Shown here in pieces: positions 34,308 through 42,952 of a stretch of 64,000 bases of DNA. Location: positions 3,472,001-3,536,000 of the forward strand of contig NZ_LT629740.1 in assembly GCF_900105165.1 (NCBI RefSeq), written 5' to 3'. Positions within the stretch are counted from its first letter, which is position 1; every line of letters begins with the position of its first letter. The position numbers and the translations under genes are program-made. The stretch is from Mucilaginibacter mallensis (GTDB lineage Bacteria > Bacteroidota > Bacteroidia > Sphingobacteriales > Sphingobacteriaceae). A model generated the notes under the pieces. It had not been told where the DNA came from. It saw only the letters and a list, made by a program, of their open reading frames with translations, and made no database searches.

Positions 34308-34884
34308 TCATTTAATGTCTGTTTGGCAAGCGCAGCCAAAACAAGATCAGCTTTCGGTGGACGAGGTGCTGAAACAGGTAAAGAAGGGAATTAGGAGTAT
34401 CACCAGTCAGTTGTATTGGGGCGTAGTGGCAATGATTGCCATGCTGGCGCTTACCTTTTTCATACTGTTCTTTTTTGTATTCCAATCATGGTTAACGTAT
34501 GTAGGCATTATTATTATGCTGGTAACCATGCTATTGTATGCCGTTATGATCATCCGGAATTACCGCATATTAAATAAACGCGATGCCACTATTAACCCAA
34601 CTGAATATTTGCAGGATTTAAAAGAATATCAAAAAAAGCGGGCAAAAATTGTAGGCTGGTTTTATTACCTGTATGTATTGCTGATTAGCCTGGGCCTATC
34701 ACTTTATTTTGTTGAGGTACTTAAAGGCGCTACTATATACTATAAAATAGCGGTTTATGGCCTTACCATTATCTGGATCTTCTTTTTAACGTTTTACTAC
34801 AAAAAACGAATCTTCAAGAACGAAGAAGAAAAGCTTAACCTCATTATTGAAAAACTGGAACGCTTGCAGGGGCAGTTTGAATAA
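34294..34884 (+). CDS. multi-span membrane protein, likely partner of the sigma factor
   Basis: A 196-residue protein with four hydrophobic spans: about 43-65, 68-88, 123-143 and 149-170 (VVAMIAMLALTFFILFFFVF; YVGIIIMLVTMLLYAVMII). The short N-terminal cytoplasmic segment (MKDFDHLMSVWQAQPKQDQL) could dock the sigma factor. The last 30 residues are a charged helix. It overlaps the sigma gene by 14 bp. There is no zinc-binding ZAS signature, so it is not a classical anti-sigma protein. The role is inferred from overlap only. Confidence 0.65.
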   Translation: MKDFDHLMSVWQAQPKQDQLSVDEVLKQVKKGIRSITSQLYWGVVAMIAMLALTFFILFFFVFQSWLTYVGIIIMLVTMLLYAVMIIRNYRILNKRDATINPTEYLQDLKEYQKKRAKIVGWFYYLYVLLISLGLSLYFVEVLKGATIYYKIAVYGLTIIWIFFLTFYYKKRIFKNEEEKLNLIIEKLERLQGQFE

Positions 34885-34906
34885 AAAGATTTGTTGATCT
34901 GAGAAT

Positions 34907-35425
34907 TTGAATATGATCATTAAAAAAGTTTTCGCTACAGATATTGATATGCTTGTTTCGTTTAGTCGGAAAACTTTCTTCGATGCTTTTTTTCATCTGA
35001 ACAAGCCCGAGGATATAGAAGCTTATGCATCCGTAGCTTTTAGTACTGATAAATTACTCACGGAGATTAATAATCCTGATTCTGCGTTCTATTTTGCTTT
35101 GTTAGACAATGAAATAGTTGGCTATATTAAAATCAACTATGCATCAGCTCAAACTGAATTTAAGGATAAAAATGCAGTAGAGGTTGAACGCATTTATGTA
35201 TTATCAAGCGCCCAGGGCAAACAAATAGGTAAACAGTTTTTAGATTTTGCTGAAGATCTAGCTAAAAAAGATAATCTGCAATACATATGGCTTGGCGTTT
35301 GGGATAACAACCATAATGCTATCCGTTTTTATGAACGCCATGGTTTTAAAGCATTTAGCACTCATGATTTTTTCCTGGGAGATGACCATCAAACGGATTT
35401 GTTGATGCGGAAAGAATTGAAATAA
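34907..35425 (+). CDS. GNAT family N-acetyltransferase
   Basis: A 172-residue acetyl-CoA-dependent acyltransferase. The fold is seen in residues 60-150: YFALLDNEIVGYIKIN, VERIYVLSSAQGKQIGKQFL (acetyl-CoA binding, Q/R-x-x-G-x-G/A) and YIWLGVWDNNHNAIRFYERH, then GFKAFSTHDFFLGDDHQTDL. The C-terminal pattern resembles Bacteroidota GNATs of the polyamine/diamine type. Substrate unknown. Confidence 0.85.
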   Translation: MNMIIKKVFATDIDMLVSFSRKTFFDAFFHLNKPEDIEAYASVAFSTDKLLTEINNPDSAFYFALLDNEIVGYIKINYASAQTEFKDKNAVEVERIYVLSSAQGKQIGKQFLDFAEDLAKKDNLQYIWLGVWDNNHNAIRFYERHGFKAFSTHDFFLGDDHQTDLLMRKELK

Positions 35426-35432
35426 TAAAAGC

Positions 35433-35497
35433 TATTGCTGCCGCGAGTTTAGCGCAGCGTAACTCGTGGTGCAGCATTGTTTAAGCTTTCAGCTTAA
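35433..35497. repeat. REP-like palindrome flanking the RAYT gene (left copy)
   Basis: About 65 bp (ATTGCTGCCGCGAGTTTAGC ...) repeated in inverted form at 36071-36135, on the other side of the REP-associated transposase. GCCGCGAGTTTAGCGCAGCG is a near-identical core in both. The two copies bound the transposase gene like a BIME around a RAYT. Confidence 0.85.
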
Positions 35498-35505
35498 ATA
35501 ACAAA

Positions 35506-36051
35506 CTACAACAAAACAATATCAATCAACCCTTTACCATCTGCATAATCCCTCGCACTACTATATAAATAATGCTCCGGCTCATCAACCCAACCGGCAG
35601 TAACCGGATTATTATGTACATAATCAAGCTTTTGATCCATCACATCATTACTATATAACTCGATAGGATGATTGCCCTGTTGCCAAAACTGATATTGCTC
35701 ATTATTTGGATTAAGTTTACCTTCCCGTTCAAAAAACCACAACATCCATTCGCGCCTGCTTTCCAGTGTATTTTCATTGATGGCTTTAATCAGCGTTTTT
35801 GAAGTATGCCTTTTCATATCTCTTAAAATATCATGCAGAGGCTTATCTCTTGTCCCGATAATCATATGTACATGATTACTCATAATAACCCAGGCATATA
35901 CTTCAAGTCCTTTATTTGCAATGCAGAATTTGATGCTGTCAACAAGAATATCTTTGTATAATCTTCTGGTAAATACATCTATCCATCTTATAACTGAAAA
36001 GGTTACGAAATGGAGATTTTCTTTATTGCGGAATTTGTAATTACTGCTCAT
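35506..36051 (-). CDS. REP-associated tyrosine transposase (RAYT)
   Basis: A 181-residue HUH-type single-strand DNA transposase of the IS200/RAYT group. The metal-binding His pair is in VIMSNHVHMIIG near 57-68. The catalytic tyrosine region is LDYVHNNPVTAGWV near 143-156, followed by a basic C-terminal half (YLYSSARDYADG). RAYTs are single-copy domesticated transposases that excise or disperse REP palindromes. Two long inverted copies of a palindrome flank this gene, and the window carries several other REP-like elements. The gene looks intact. Confidence 0.9.
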   Translation of the reverse strand: MSSNYKFRNKENLHFVTFSVIRWIDVFTRRLYKDILVDSIKFCIANKGLEVYAWVIMSNHVHMIIGTRDKPLHDILRDMKRHTSKTLIKAINENTLESRREWMLWFFEREGKLNPNNEQYQFWQQGNHPIELYSNDVMDQKLDYVHNNPVTAGWVDEPEHYLYSSARDYADGKGLIDIVLL

Positions 36052-36070
36052 ATTTTAATGGTTTTCATTT

Positions 36071-36135
36071 TTAAGCTGGAAGCTTTTGCCATGCTGCACC
36101 ACGAGTTACGCTGCGCTAAACTCGCGGCAGCAATT
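36071..36135. repeat. REP-like palindrome flanking the RAYT gene (right copy)
   Basis: Inverted copy of 35433-35497 with the core CGCTGCGCTAAACTCGCGGC. It starts 20 bp from the transposase start. Confidence 0.85.
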
Positions 36136-36142
36136 AATATTT

Positions 36143-37327
36143 TTAATCTTTCAAAAACGGGTTAAAATTCCTTGTACCAATTTCCATACCTGCAGCGCGG
36201 CAAACAGTTTTATCGCCGAATTTAAAGTTGATCCTGTCCATGGCCTGGTAAAGCCTGATGCGCTCCTCATTATCTTCAAACAGGTTTATCTGGTAACTGC
36301 CGGTTGTAAGCTGACTAAGCCTCACCCCTATCAATCTTATTGACCGGCTTTGGTTCCAGGCTTTACTGAGCAGATTTTTTATTCCGGGTATCATGATATG
36401 CTCGGCAGCTGTGAGCGGTATTTTTTCCTGCTGGGTATGCGTTTCAAAATTCCCGTAACGGATCTTTATTGCCAGGCATGATGCCAGCTTATTTTCACGG
36501 CGGAGTTTGCCCGCTAATTCCTCCGTCATGGAGATAATGACCGTTTCCAGCGTTTTTTTATCTGATACATTATCATTAAAGGTATGCTCGGTTGAGATGG
36601 ATTTCCGGTCTGAGTGCGGCACGATCTCACCAGAATCAATCCCCCTGGCCTTTTCCCATATCCAAGTGCCCGCTTTACCAAAAACCGTTTCCAAAAACCG
36701 TAACTCAACACGTTGCAAGTCACCAATTTTTTCGAGGCCGTAAGCGTAAAGTTTATTACAGGTGCTTTCACCTAAACCGGGGATGGCGGAGATAGGCAAT
36801 GGCGCCAAAAACTCCAGTTCTTTGCCATGCGGCACAAATATTTGCCCATTAGGTTTGGCTTTATTGGTTGCCATTTTGGCCAGGGTTTTGCCAGATGCCA
36901 TGCCGAATGAGATAGGCAAGCCGGTTTCCTTAATGATCCTCTGCCTAAGTTGCGATGCCAGTTTATACGGCTCATAAAAGCGTTCGGTACCGCTCAGGTC
37001 GATGTAAAATTCATCAATAGATGATTTTTGATAAAGTGGCACGGCATCATGAATGATCTGTGTAACCTGCCGCGATGCTTCTGAATATCTGTCATGGCTT
37101 CCATGTATCACAATAGCATCCGGACAAAGCTTTAACGCCTGTTTAGTTGGCATAGCCGAATGAACCCCAAACTTGCGCGTTTCATAACTGCATGATGCCA
37201 CTACCCCTCGCTCTGCCGAACCACTGATAATCACAGGCTTGCCGATCAGTTCCGGGTTGAACTTTCGCTCAACCGAAACGAAGAACGAATCAAGGTCGAT
37301 ATGTACAATATACCTTTTGGCAGCCAT
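36143..37327 (-). CDS. dinB: DNA polymerase IV (Y-family translesion polymerase)
   Basis: Error-prone Y-family polymerase. I start at the ATG 37325-37327 (MAAKRYIVHIDLDSFFVSVE), because the preceding 16 codons do not belong to the fold. That gives 394 residues, normal for DinB. Catalytic aspartates lie in IHIDLD-type motif VHIDLDSFFVSVE (near 8-20) and in SSIDEFYIDLSG near 100-111. The helix-hairpin-helix region includes ISAIPGLGESTCNKLYAYGL. The C-terminal little-finger domain follows, ending before FKDKTVCRAAGMEIG. Confidence 0.93.
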   Translation of the reverse strand: MAAKRYIVHIDLDSFFVSVERKFNPELIGKPVIISGSAERGVVASCSYETRKFGVHSAMPTKQALKLCPDAIVIHGSHDRYSEASRQVTQIIHDAVPLYQKSSIDEFYIDLSGTERFYEPYKLASQLRQRIIKETGLPISFGMASGKTLAKMATNKAKPNGQIFVPHGKELEFLAPLPISAIPGLGESTCNKLYAYGLEKIGDLQRVELRFLETVFGKAGTWIWEKARGIDSGEIVPHSDRKSISTEHTFNDNVSDKKTLETVIISMTEELAGKLRRENKLASCLAIKIRYGNFETHTQQEKIPLTAAEHIMIPGIKNLLSKAWNQSRSIRLIGVRLSQLTTGSYQINLFEDNEERIRLYQAMDRINFKFGDKTVCRAAGMEIGTRNFNPFLKD

Positions 37328-37399
37328 CGCACAAAGATGAAAAAAGATTTGATATTTTGCTAATTTTATTAGCAATTTTGAATTATAAATTGAATCATT

Positions 37400-38020
37400 A
37401 TGACTGGCTATAAAGACTATATGATCATACTATCGCCGCCTGCACTTATTAACGAGCATGTAAAAAAGTTCAGGCAAAGCAGTGCGAGGCTTATCGGCAA
37501 TTTTGAAGGCATGCATGGCAAAGCGCATATCACCCTAAAACAATTGCCCCGGCAAAAACCATTCTGGACAGAACCCTTATTTGCACAACTGGAAAAGGAG
37601 CTATCGCTGATAGAACCCATCACCCTGCAAATTAATGGCTTCGCTACATTTTTGCCTACGGATTTCACCACTATTTATGCCGCCATCAGGTCGACACCAG
37701 GCATGGAGGATTGGTTTAAACGTCTAAGAAAATGCCTGAGCGAAAAGAAAGCCGTGCCTCATATCACCATCGCCCGGCAAATACCCAATGAATTGGCCAA
37801 AAAGCTATGGCCCAAGTTTAAGGACCGCCCCTGGACCGATGAGTTTGAGATTAACCGCCTCACCATACTCCAAAGAGAAACCTATGGCTATGATAAAGTA
37901 TGGAAGCATTACAGGGATATCACTTTTAGAGGTGATGCCAGGTTGAATGTGTTGATGGATAAAAAGAAAGTGATTCGTAGTGTTGATAATGTGGATGAGA
38001 ACCAGATTAGTTTGTTTTGA
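37400..38020 (+). CDS. 2'-5' RNA ligase/phosphodiesterase-like (2H) protein
   Basis: A 206-residue protein of the 2H phosphoesterase superfamily (LigT-like). Two His-x-Thr-type motifs are present: AHITLKQL near 42-49 and PHITIARQI near 119-127. The segment around DEFEINRLTILQRE near 147-160 is a typical C-terminal strand. Family members act on 2'-5' phosphodiester bonds or cyclic phosphates of RNA. The stop is followed by a kilobase of intergenic repeats. Confidence 0.85.
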   Translation: MTGYKDYMIILSPPALINEHVKKFRQSSARLIGNFEGMHGKAHITLKQLPRQKPFWTEPLFAQLEKELSLIEPITLQINGFATFLPTDFTTIYAAIRSTPGMEDWFKRLRKCLSEKKAVPHITIARQIPNELAKKLWPKFKDRPWTDEFEINRLTILQRETYGYDKVWKHYRDITFRGDARLNVLMDKKKVIRSVDNVDENQISLF

Positions 38021-38049
38021 TAATACCTGCTCTGTCTAATGAGTCGCTT

Positions 38050-38610
38050 GGTGTCGCTCATAGCCGCTAGGGCCTATTTCTTTTGTCTTGATACAAAAGA
38101 AACAAAAAATCAAGTCAGCAGAAATGCTTCTTTGCCGCACAAGGCCATTGCCCTGCAAATCAGGCAAAACCTGGGCTGCTATATTTTTACCCTGCTGTCG
38201 CTACGCACTTTGGCCTTTGCGCTTCTGTAAAAATCTGCTATGCCCTGCCACGCTCAAGGCCACCATCGTTTTGCCTGATTTCATCTGAAGCTGTTCTACT
38301 GACGGAGGAAGATGCCTCACCCAACACTCTCCAAAGGAGAGGGCTCTAATTGAAACGTAATTAAAAGCGGGTAAAGGCCCGACAAAAAGCGCGGGACTGG
38401 GTGTTTTGCCTGTGGGTGGAAGGATCTTTTTGTCTTGACTTTTTGGTTCTTTTGTGTCAAGACAAAAGAACTAGTGTCGTGTCAATCATAAAATGTCGCT
38501 AGTCATGAGCCTAAAGTCTTGAGTCAAAATTCAAAAAGAACGAAATATGGCTTTAGACTTACGACTAAAGACTGTTGACATGACACTAGGGCTCCGCGCC
38601 CATGAGCGGC
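38050..38610. repeat. composite inverted-repeat element in a gene-free kilobase
   Basis: No gene is visible from 38021 to 39019. A large element has terminal arms that are inverted copies of each other. The left arm near 38063-38115 contains CTCATAGCCGCTAGGGCCTA and TTCTTTTGTCTTGATACAAA; the right arm near 38430-38470 and 38590-38610 contains TTGTGTCAAGACAAAAGAA and GGCTCCGCGCCCATGAG. The internal part has short frames without codon character and a small CTCTCCAAAGGAGAG hairpin near 38325. The right arm is split by a 111-bp palindrome. Confidence 0.65.
38475..38585. mobile_element. 111-bp MITE-like palindrome with 4-bp CTAG duplication
   Basis: TGTCGTGTCAA at the left end and TTGACATGACA at the right end are inverted repeats with one mismatch. 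CTAG stands on both sides (38471-38474 and 38586-38589), as expected of a target-site duplication. It interrupts the right arm of the larger element. The interior is built of heptamers (GTCATGA, GTCTTGA, GACTTAC, GACTAAA), like the heptad hairpins elsewhere. It carries no gene. Confidence 0.65.
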
Positions 38611-38639
38611 TTCACATGATAGGTAAACACGAGTACAAG

Positions 38640-38692
38640 CAGTCTTGCACAGTCGGGGATTGCTTCGCTCCTCGCAATGACGTGTGCAGAGA
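38640..38692. repeat. short REP-type sequence
   Basis: The stretch GGGGATTGCTTCGCTCCTCG followed by CAATGACG is a very common dispersed palindromic motif in bacterial spacers. A single copy is present here. Confidence 0.5.
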
Positions 38693-38783
38693 TTGATACT
38701 TTATACCAAATGATAATCAACCCCTTACTCATTTTTTAACAATTTATTAACCGCTAACCAACAGTTTTCCTATATTTGCGCCG

Positions 38784-38885
38784 GGGTAAGTCTTTTACGG
38801 CCAGCTCCTCTTGAACTCCCCCAGGGTGGGAACGCAGCAAGGGTAGAGAGTTGTAGCGGCGCGATAAAAGTAGCTTACCCTTTTT
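38784..38885 (+). ncRNA. ffs: small signal recognition particle RNA (4.5S-type)
   Basis: A self-complementary RNA of about 100 nt. The terminal stem pairs GGGTAAG with CTTACCC, and the apical domain carries the conserved GGTGGGAACGCAGCAAGG segment that binds Ffh. The CAGCTCCTC... and GTAGAGAG strands complete the stem. A TATATTTG at 38771-38778 supplies a -7 element a few nt upstream, and a T run follows the stem. It guides ribosomes with membrane-protein nascent chains to FtsY. Confidence 0.92.
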
Positions 38886-38927
38886 ATTTTAACCCAATTT
38901 GTCCATCAGTCGGGCAATCAAAATATC

Positions 38928-38963
38928 AAAAAGCTATTTGTCATCAGGCAGATAGCTTTTTTG
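38928..38963 (+). terminator. intrinsic terminator hairpin
   Basis: AAAAAGCTAT pairs with ATAGCTTTTT, followed by T-rich sequence. It lies 43 bp after the SRP RNA and may be its backup terminator, isolating the gene at 39020. Confidence 0.65.
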
Positions 38964-39019
38964 TTTTCTTAAGCGTCGTATTTAGTATATTCATTCACTT
39001 ATTGTACAGACAGATTGTA

Positions 39020-39625
39020 ATGAAAATATTCTACTTAATTATTATGCCCGTTTTTTTAAACCTATCTATAACAAAGGCTCAAAACAATTCTGGAGATAGC
39101 ATTAAAACTAAAGCAGAAAAATTAAAGCACTTATATGTACTTTCTACAGCATCTTCCAGCGACATGAAAGATGTATATAAACAACAATTTTTCGATGAAT
39201 TTCCAAATACGTTTAAAGGACTAAATGATTTATATGGGTATGAAAATAGTAAACCTGCTATATTGTATTTTGAAAGTGCAGCACATATTTTGGAATTATT
39301 CAATAACCTTCAAAATATAAATGATACACTCTATTACAAGAAAATCATTTCAATAGCTATCAATGGTCATTGGGATGCTGATGCTGTAAATTATTTCCAG
39401 CATGGTTTAAGAAATAGAACCGAATTCAAACCTGAACTTATTGTATATATCCTTAAAAGTTTGCCAGAAGAGCAGATTAAAAGTTTTTGGTATTTTTATT
39501 TTGATGGAGTTCATCCGAAAAAAGAAATTGCCGATTCTTTACTAAAAATAAAATCAATTGATAATAAAGTATATACACTAATGCTGGCAGCGCATCAAGA
39601 AATATTAAATCAACCCAAAGAATAA
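39020..39625 (+). CDS. exported hypothetical protein, 201 aa
   Basis: I start at the ATG 39020-39022, because MKIFYLIIMPVFLNLSITKA is a clear signal peptide; an upstream in-frame ATG would bury it. The mature part is helical and charged (SGDSIKTKAEKLKHLYVLST; FESAAHILELFNNLQNINDT; KPELIVYILKSLPEEQIKSF). I see no known domain. Codon usage is AT-rich. Probably periplasmic; function unknown. Confidence 0.65.
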   Translation: MKIFYLIIMPVFLNLSITKAQNNSGDSIKTKAEKLKHLYVLSTASSSDMKDVYKQQFFDEFPNTFKGLNDLYGYENSKPAILYFESAAHILELFNNLQNINDTLYYKKIISIAINGHWDADAVNYFQHGLRNRTEFKPELIVYILKSLPEEQIKSFWYFYFDGVHPKKEIADSLLKIKSIDNKVYTLMLAAHQEILNQPKE

Positions 39626-39670
39626 AATCTTTTATATTCGCCATACTATTTTAAGTTACTGACCATCAAA

Positions 39671-41728
39671 ATGAAGATCACTAAAAAACTGGGTATATTA
39701 CTGAGCATCATACCCTTTGCTGTATCAGCACAAAACCCCAGGTTAACCAATCCACTGCTGGTTCATTCCAATGCCCCTATCGAGTTTAATAAAGTAAACG
39801 CACAGGTGATAAAGGATGCTGTATCAAGCGTAATTAAGGTTACTGACGCACGTGTTAAAACCCTTGTAGCTATACCTGCAGCAAAAAAAACTATTGCCAA
39901 TACTTTAATGGGCTTTGATGGATTGAGCTATGACCTTAGCGACCTGGGTGCTAAACTAAGTGTTATCGCTTCAACTTATGCTGATGATGCTACCCGTAAC
40001 GCTGCTAATGATCAGAGCCAGGTACTGGGCTCATATGGCAGCGACCTGTATTTAAATGAGGGTTTATATAAAGCGCTTAAAGCTTTTTCGCTATCAGCAA
40101 CTGCAAAAACGTTATCGCCAACTCAACATAAATTTTTAAAGGAAACCATTATCGCCTTTGAGATCAACGGCATGAAGCTGGATCAAAAAGGCCGCGCCAA
40201 CTTGAAAGTTATAAATGATAAACTGATCAGTTTTGGTAACCAATTCGACAGGAACATAGCCGAATCTAAAGACAGCATTGAGTTTTCATTAACAGATCTG
40301 CAAGGTATACCAGAGGCATACGTAACTCCATGGAAACGTGTAAATGGCCGCTACATGGTAAGGATAAATGGCCCAAATTACATTAACATTTTAAAATTTG
40401 GCGATGTGGAGGCTACCCGTAAGGCTATGTACCTCAAATATCAGAACCGTGCATATCCTGCAAATATGGCTACTATGGATAGCTTGTTCTCTTATCGCCA
40501 AAAACTAGCCGACCAGCTTGGTTATAAAACTTATGCTGAATATGCATTAGTTACCAAAATGGCAGGAAAACCGGTTACAGTATGGTCTTTTTTAGATGAT
40601 CTGAAAGATAAGCTAACTCCGCATGTAGGCCCGGAGCTGGATCAGCTGAAAGAGTTGAAAAAAGAACAGCAGCCAAACGATCCTGCTGTAATATATGCCT
40701 GGGATATCGGCTATTACAGCAACAAACTACTTGATACAAAATACAAGCTGAATACCGAACTGGTAAGGCAGTATTTCGAGATGAATAATACCATACAGGG
40801 TATGTTTACTGTGTACCAAAAGCTATTTAACATCCAAATACACGAAATAAAAGGCTTACCGGTATGGGATCCCAAGATTAAATCATACGAACTGGATATG
40901 GACGGCAAAAAAATGGGAACCTTTTTCCTTGACCTTTACCCCCGCCCTAACAAATACACGCACTTTGAAACTGCTCCAATCTCAACCTATCGCATAGCAA
41001 ATGGTAAAGAAATATTGCCGGTTGGTACGCTGATCTGTAATTTCCCGGAAGGTACAACAACAGAGCCATCATTGCTTGACCATAGTGATGTGATCACCAT
41101 GTTCCATGAGTTTGGCCATTTGATCCATTTCCTGCTTTGTCATCCGGTTATAAACAGTCAGCTGGCATTTGGTGTAAAGGGCGACTTTGTTGAAGCACCA
41201 TCGCAATTCCTTGAAAACTTCTGCTGGAATTATGATGTATTAAAACTATTCGCCAAAAATTACAAAACCGGCGAGATATTGCCTAAATCACTTTTTGACA
41301 AGATGAAAGTCGCGCAAAATGCCGGCGTAAGTATCCAATACATCAGGCAGGTATCATTAGCCATGATCGATTTTACTTTTGAGGATCGTTTCAATACTAT
41401 TAAAGCCGGAGGTATTGACCAGGTTGAAAAAGACCTGTGGACCATGAACCAAACACCATATCCGGAAGGCAGTCACTTTATCTGTAGCTTTGGTCACCTG
41501 AATGGCTATGGTGCAAACTATTATGGTTATTTATGGTCGAAAGTATACGCCCAGGATATTTTCTCCGTTTTTGAACAGCATGGCGTGTTGGATCAGGCTA
41601 CAGGTGTAAGATACCGTAAAGAGATATTACAGGAAGGCGCCCAGGAAGATGAAATGGCTATGTTAAGGCACTTTTTAGGCAGAGAGCCTAATTCAAAAGC
41701 GTTTTTGAAATCATTGGGGATAAAATAA
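39671..41728 (+). CDS. M3-family zinc metallopeptidase (oligopeptidase), exported
   Basis: A 685-residue thimet-oligopeptidase/Dcp-type peptidase that cuts short peptides. The N-terminus has a signal peptide (to about 20, SAQ), so this member acts in the periplasm. The zinc motif HEFGHLIHF near 479-487 (HExxH) is present. Downstream GDFVEAPSQFLENFCW near 505-520 supplies the third zinc ligand Glu. The C-terminal YGYLWSKVYAQDIFSVFE block is typical of M3. Length is normal for Dcp-like proteins. Confidence 0.92.
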   Translation: MKITKKLGILLSIIPFAVSAQNPRLTNPLLVHSNAPIEFNKVNAQVIKDAVSSVIKVTDARVKTLVAIPAAKKTIANTLMGFDGLSYDLSDLGAKLSVIASTYADDATRNAANDQSQVLGSYGSDLYLNEGLYKALKAFSLSATAKTLSPTQHKFLKETIIAFEINGMKLDQKGRANLKVINDKLISFGNQFDRNIAESKDSIEFSLTDLQGIPEAYVTPWKRVNGRYMVRINGPNYINILKFGDVEATRKAMYLKYQNRAYPANMATMDSLFSYRQKLADQLGYKTYAEYALVTKMAGKPVTVWSFLDDLKDKLTPHVGPELDQLKELKKEQQPNDPAVIYAWDIGYYSNKLLDTKYKLNTELVRQYFEMNNTIQGMFTVYQKLFNIQIHEIKGLPVWDPKIKSYELDMDGKKMGTFFLDLYPRPNKYTHFETAPISTYRIANGKEILPVGTLICNFPEGTTTEPSLLDHSDVITMFHEFGHLIHFLLCHPVINSQLAFGVKGDFVEAPSQFLENFCWNYDVLKLFAKNYKTGEILPKSLFDKMKVAQNAGVSIQYIRQVSLAMIDFTFEDRFNTIKAGGIDQVEKDLWTMNQTPYPEGSHFICSFGHLNGYGANYYGYLWSKVYAQDIFSVFEQHGVLDQATGVRYRKEILQEGAQEDEMAMLRHFLGREPNSKAFLKSLGIK

Positions 41729-41744
41729 ATAACAACTAATTCAA

Positions 41745-41838
41745 TGTCATCCCGAACTTGTTTCGGGATCTCACACGCTTAGTCACCCGCATGCTGTAAA
41801 CCCGGCATGTGGGGTGCTGAAACAAGTTCAGCATGACA
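41745..41838. repeat. REP-like palindromic element
   Basis: A 94-bp inverted repeat. The left half GTCATCCCGAACTTGTTTCG is found again in reverse orientation in the element at 46635-46710. Each arm contains its own small hairpin (CCCGAA...TTTCGGG). The right arm covers the upstream in-frame ATG of the next gene. Confidence 0.8.
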
Positions 41839-41870
41839 TGAAGTTAATATATAATAAAAATATCTATCTA

Positions 41871-42836
41871 ATGCTCGATATACTCATAATAGGCGGTGGC
41901 CCGATAGGAATAGCATGCGGACTGGCCGCAAAAAAGGCTGGCTTAAGCTACCTGATAGTTGAAAAAGGCTGCCTGGTAAATTCATTATACAACTATCCCT
42001 CTACCATGACCTTCTTTTCCACTTCGGAAAAACTGGAGATCGGCGGGATTCCTTTTGTTACCATCAGCAACAAGCCGGTGCGAGCCGAAGCGTTGGAATA
42101 TTACCGCAGGGTGGCTACATCGAACCATATGCCCATCAAATTATTTGAAGAGGTAACGGGTATTATTAAAGAGGATGATGGTTACACGATTACGACCACC
42201 AAAGCTACTTATCAGGCTAAAAACGTGATTGTTTCAACGGGGTTTTATGATATTCCTGTAAACCTCGGTATTCCGGGGGAAGACTTGCCTAAAGTGAAGC
42301 ATTACTATAAAGACCCCAATTACTATGCTATGCAAAAGGTGGTGGTAGTGGGCTCCAGCAACTCGGCAATTGATGTGGCTTTGGAAACTTACCGCAAAGG
42401 CGCCGAAGTTACTTTGGTGATCCGTGACAATGAGGTGAGCAGCCGGGTTAAATATTGGATAAGGCCTGATATTATCAACCGGATAAAAGAAGGCAGTATA
42501 ACGGCTTATTTCAACTCTAACCTGCAAGCCATACGCGAACATGAAGTGGATATTGAAACACCCCATGGCACTATAACCATCCCAAATGATTTTGTGATGG
42601 CGATGACAGGTTATAAACCCAATTTCGCCTTCCTGAAAAAGATGGGCATTATATTATCAGAAGATAAATTCGCTCCTCAATATAATCCTGAAACCATGGA
42701 AAGCAATGTACCCGGCATGTATTTGGCAGGTGTAGTAGTGGGCGGAATGGATACGCATTTGTGGTTCATCGAAAACTCGCGCATACATGCTGATATGATC
42801 ATTGATGATATTGTGGCTAAAAGAGTGAATGGTTGA
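41871..42836 (+). CDS. YpdA-like NAD(P)H flavin oxidoreductase (putative bacillithiol disulfide reductase family)
   Basis: I place the start at the ATG 41871 (MLDILIIGGGPIGIACGLAA), because the upstream codons are REP sequence. This gives 321 residues. A GxGxxG FAD motif opens the protein, and a second Rossmann motif VVVVGSSNSAIDVALE near 160-175 binds NAD(P)H. GFYDIPVNLGIPGED and VPGMYLAGVVVGGMDTHLWF are typical of YpdA. There is no CxxC redox pair, in contrast to thioredoxin reductases. Bacillithiol-type thiols occur in some Bacteroidota, but the actual substrate is not proven. Confidence 0.82.
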   Translation: MLDILIIGGGPIGIACGLAAKKAGLSYLIVEKGCLVNSLYNYPSTMTFFSTSEKLEIGGIPFVTISNKPVRAEALEYYRRVATSNHMPIKLFEEVTGIIKEDDGYTITTTKATYQAKNVIVSTGFYDIPVNLGIPGEDLPKVKHYYKDPNYYAMQKVVVVGSSNSAIDVALETYRKGAEVTLVIRDNEVSSRVKYWIRPDIINRIKEGSITAYFNSNLQAIREHEVDIETPHGTITIPNDFVMAMTGYKPNFAFLKKMGIILSEDKFAPQYNPETMESNVPGMYLAGVVVGGMDTHLWFIENSRIHADMIIDDIVAKRVNG

Positions 42837-42952
42837 GTGGTTTTAGCTTCATACATCCTTTTTTAATGCAAGTCCTGTGATTGGGCTAAACGTAGAGATT
42901 TAAACACCATATTTATTTAATGTAACTTCATCGTAACTAAATCATATTTTTC

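Noticed and set aside
37328..37375. Sixteen additional N-terminal codons of DinB
   Set aside because: Y-family polymerases start directly before the first catalytic strand, so the inner ATG fits better.
38039..38288. Two short overlapping frames after the 2H-ligase gene
   Set aside because: They lie in the repeat element, use its palindromes as codons and have no start context or similarity I recognise.
38784..38885. tmRNA or 6S RNA
   Set aside because: The GGTGGGAACGCAGCAAGG core is specific to SRP RNA, and the length is about 100 nt.
39002..39019. Upstream ATG of the exported 201-aa protein
   Set aside because: It would put six polar residues ahead of a good signal peptide; the inner ATG gives a normal signal.
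41814..41870. Longer N-terminus of the YpdA-like protein
   Set aside because: The extra 19 codons lie largely in a REP element, and the FAD motif normally begins within a few residues of the start.
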